Positions 5,226-6,490 of a stretch of DNA of 6,490 nt are shown one piece after another (position 1 is the stretch's first letter; each line of letters starts with the position of its first letter). The notes beneath the pieces are model-generated. The model had not been told where the DNA came from and did not search any database. It worked only from the letters and a program-made list of their open reading frames with translations. Origin of the DNA: JABMMZ01 sp964600345. GTDB lineage: Bacteria > Bacteroidota > Bacteroidia > NS11-12g > UBA955. The translations under genes and the position numbers were made by a program. The stretch lies in contig CAZRKA010000173.1 of NCBI GenBank assembly GCA_964600345.1, positions 1 to 6,490 on the forward strand, read 5' to 3'.

Positions 5226-6490
5226 TTAATTTGAAATGGTATATAGTTTAAGAAGTTTACCTTTACCAACAGGGGTATTTGGATTATCAATCCCATTCAT
5301 GGCACAGGTTTTTTCGATATCGAATTCAGGAAATCTGGAACAAATATCCGAAATGGTTTGCGACTCATAATCGGTAATATAATAAAAAAATCCCAGAGGA
5401 TTAGTGTTGTTTAGCGGCAGCACGATTTCGTAAGATTTAAATACTCTAAGCTTTCGTCCGGGTTTTAATTTGCTTGATTTAAGATTATTCCAGCGTTTAA
5501 GATTGGCAATACTGACGTTGTATTTGGCCGCTATTTGCGCAAGAGTCTGTCCTTTAGCGACTACATGATAAGTTAAAACAGATTCGCGTTTTATGTAGTT
5601 ATCAGGGTTAAATGCATTTGAGCTTATGTAATAAACACTATCCTGCCATTCGGCCAGTTGCATGGCTTTTTTATATGGCAGAACAACTTTTTTATTCTCA
5701 ATATTCTCAGGAATGAATCCGTTTTTATAAACGCTGTTCCACTCCAGTTGTTCCGTTTCGCTGACATTGACAAGCGCGCAAACATATTTCATATCTACCT
5801 CACAGCAGAGATAAACAGGAACCAGCGTTTCGTGTGCCCTGAGAATATTTTCATTTTCTTCTTCAGGGGGAGAGAAAGTCATGAGAAAAGCTGTGGCCAG
5901 AAATTTGGGAACATAGTTCTGAGTTTCTTTGGGCAAATAGCGTCTGACTTCCCAGAATGTTTTCTTACCTCCCGAAAGTCTGATAGCCTTATTGACATTT
6001 CCCGGACCACCGTTATATGCGGCCAGGGCCATCAACCAGTCTTGGTAAAGATTATACATGCTCTGCAGATAATCGCAGGCCTTTTCGGTGCTTTTATAAA
6101 TGTCCTTTCTTTCATCGAGGTTGGCATCAATAGCCAGATCCATCATCCTGCCGGTGGCCGGCATAAACTGCCATAAACCGGTTGCACCACACCAGCTGAC
6201 AGCGTTGGTACTTAGAAGCGATTCCACAATAGAAAGATACTTTATTTCGTCGGGCATCCCTTTCTTGTCGAGTACTTCTTCGAACACTCTGAAATACAGA
6301 TTCTTTCTGCTACAGGCTTTACTGAGGAAAGAACTGTTTGGATGCTTCATGTAATTAATCTGGGTAATTACCGAAGGATCGTATTTAAACTGAATGCTGC
6401 TGCCCATCATGGCAACCAGTTCATTAAACCTCTCCTCCGTCATGTTTAAAACCTCAGCCGTACTGAGATTTGCCAGAGGTTTACTGACAG
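5226..6490 (-). CDS. MltD-like lytic transglycosylase with LysM repeats, 5' end outside window
   Basis: This periplasmic or outer-membrane-attached enzyme cleaves the MurNAc-GlcNAc bond of peptidoglycan non-hydrolytically. The frame stays open from the Met at 6443 to the window edge (reading VSKPLANLSTAEVLN before that Met). The signal peptide is missing, so the real start lies beyond 6490. Numbering from the 6443 Met, the SLT domain spans about 45-190. It has the catalytic Glu74 in SIVES (codon 6222-6224), GATGLWQFMPATG (86-98) and ALAAYNGGPGNVNKA (139-153). A clear LysM module follows at 291-335 (YHVVAKGQTLAQIAAKYNV). Two degenerate LysM-like segments flank it, at about 207-257 and 354-401 (ending GIDNPNTPVGKGKLLKL). 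It is the first gene of the operon visible here. Calling it MltD proper would be an over-reach, since Bacteroidota carry several paralogues. Confidence 0.94.
   Translation of the reverse strand, partial: VSKPLANLSTAEVLNMTEERFNELVAMMGSSIQFKYDPSVITQINYMKHPNSSFLSKACSRKNLYFRVFEEVLDKKGMPDEIKYLSIVESLLSTNAVSWCGATGLWQFMPATGRMMDLAIDANLDERKDIYKSTEKACDYLQSMYNLYQDWLMALAAYNGGPGNVNKAIRLSGGKKTFWEVRRYLPKETQNYVPKFLATAFLMTFSPPEEENENILRAHETLVPVYLCCEVDMKYVCALVNVSETEQLEWNSVYKNGFIPENIENKKVVLPYKKAMQLAEWQDSVYYISSNAFNPDNYIKRESVLTYHVVAKGQTLAQIAAKYNVSIANLKRWNNLKSSKLKPGRKLRVFKSYEIVLPLNNTNPLGFFYYITDYESQTISDICSRFPEFDIEKTCAMNGIDNPNTPVGKGKLLKLYTISN

Noticed and set aside
5658..6176. A 172-codon open frame on the plus strand within the transglycosylase gene
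   Set aside because: It lies wholly opposite a gene with intact catalytic motifs, has no recognisable domain, and reads as a low-complexity shadow.
1..6490. Defence system, toxin-antitoxin pair, CRISPR array or insertion sequence
   Set aside because: No transposase, terminal repeats, regular spacer repeats or toxin/antitoxin-like small gene pairs were seen. All long frames are accounted for by chromosomal housekeeping or envelope genes.

Overview
The window looks like a piece of a Bacteroidota chromosome. The evidence is the gene content rather than any single marker: a DUF4837-type lipoprotein, a zinc-dependent phospholipase C/S1-P1 nuclease-like protein of the type that begins WGFYGH after its signal peptide, a MltD-like transglycosylase with degenerate LysM modules, a DUF3575-like outer-membrane barrel protein and an S8 peptidase with the IMALRVVP start. 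The sequence is AT-rich, and Shine-Dalgarno sequences are weak or absent, as is usual in that phylum. I cannot name a genus.

Layout. Positions 1-666 (+) hold the C-terminal part of a subtilisin-family peptidase whose 5' part lies outside the window. It converges on a small secreted protein gene at 781-1389 (-), probably an outer-membrane beta-barrel protein. A 101-bp AT-rich intergenic stretch (1390-1490) separates that gene from a divergent corA magnesium transporter gene at 1491-2579 (+). corA in turn converges on a tightly packed minus-strand operon that fills the rest of the window. In transcription order the operon is: lytic transglycosylase (5226-6490 and beyond), DUF4837 lipoprotein (4155-5225), purN (3589-4155) and zinc phospholipase/nuclease-like protein (2648-3592). 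The junctions are TAA|ATG with no gap, TAATG with a 1-bp overlap, and ATGA with a 4-bp overlap, so the genes are almost certainly co-transcribed and probably translationally coupled.

How the genes relate. Three of the four operon products are exported envelope proteins or likely to be: a peptidoglycan-cleaving enzyme, a lipoprotein and a secreted metallohydrolase. One is a cytosolic purine-biosynthesis enzyme, so the operon mixes envelope work with housekeeping metabolism. A hairpin across the corA stop codon is followed, on the minus strand, by a T-rich tract inside the last codons of corA, and it could terminate the operon.

I find no mobile element, CRISPR array, tRNA, rRNA or riboswitch, and nothing that amounts to a new system. 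The most unusual details are a lysine-rich insert in the peptidase encoded over slippery A-runs, a second GMN tripeptide in the CorA periplasmic loop, and the operon terminator placed inside corA.
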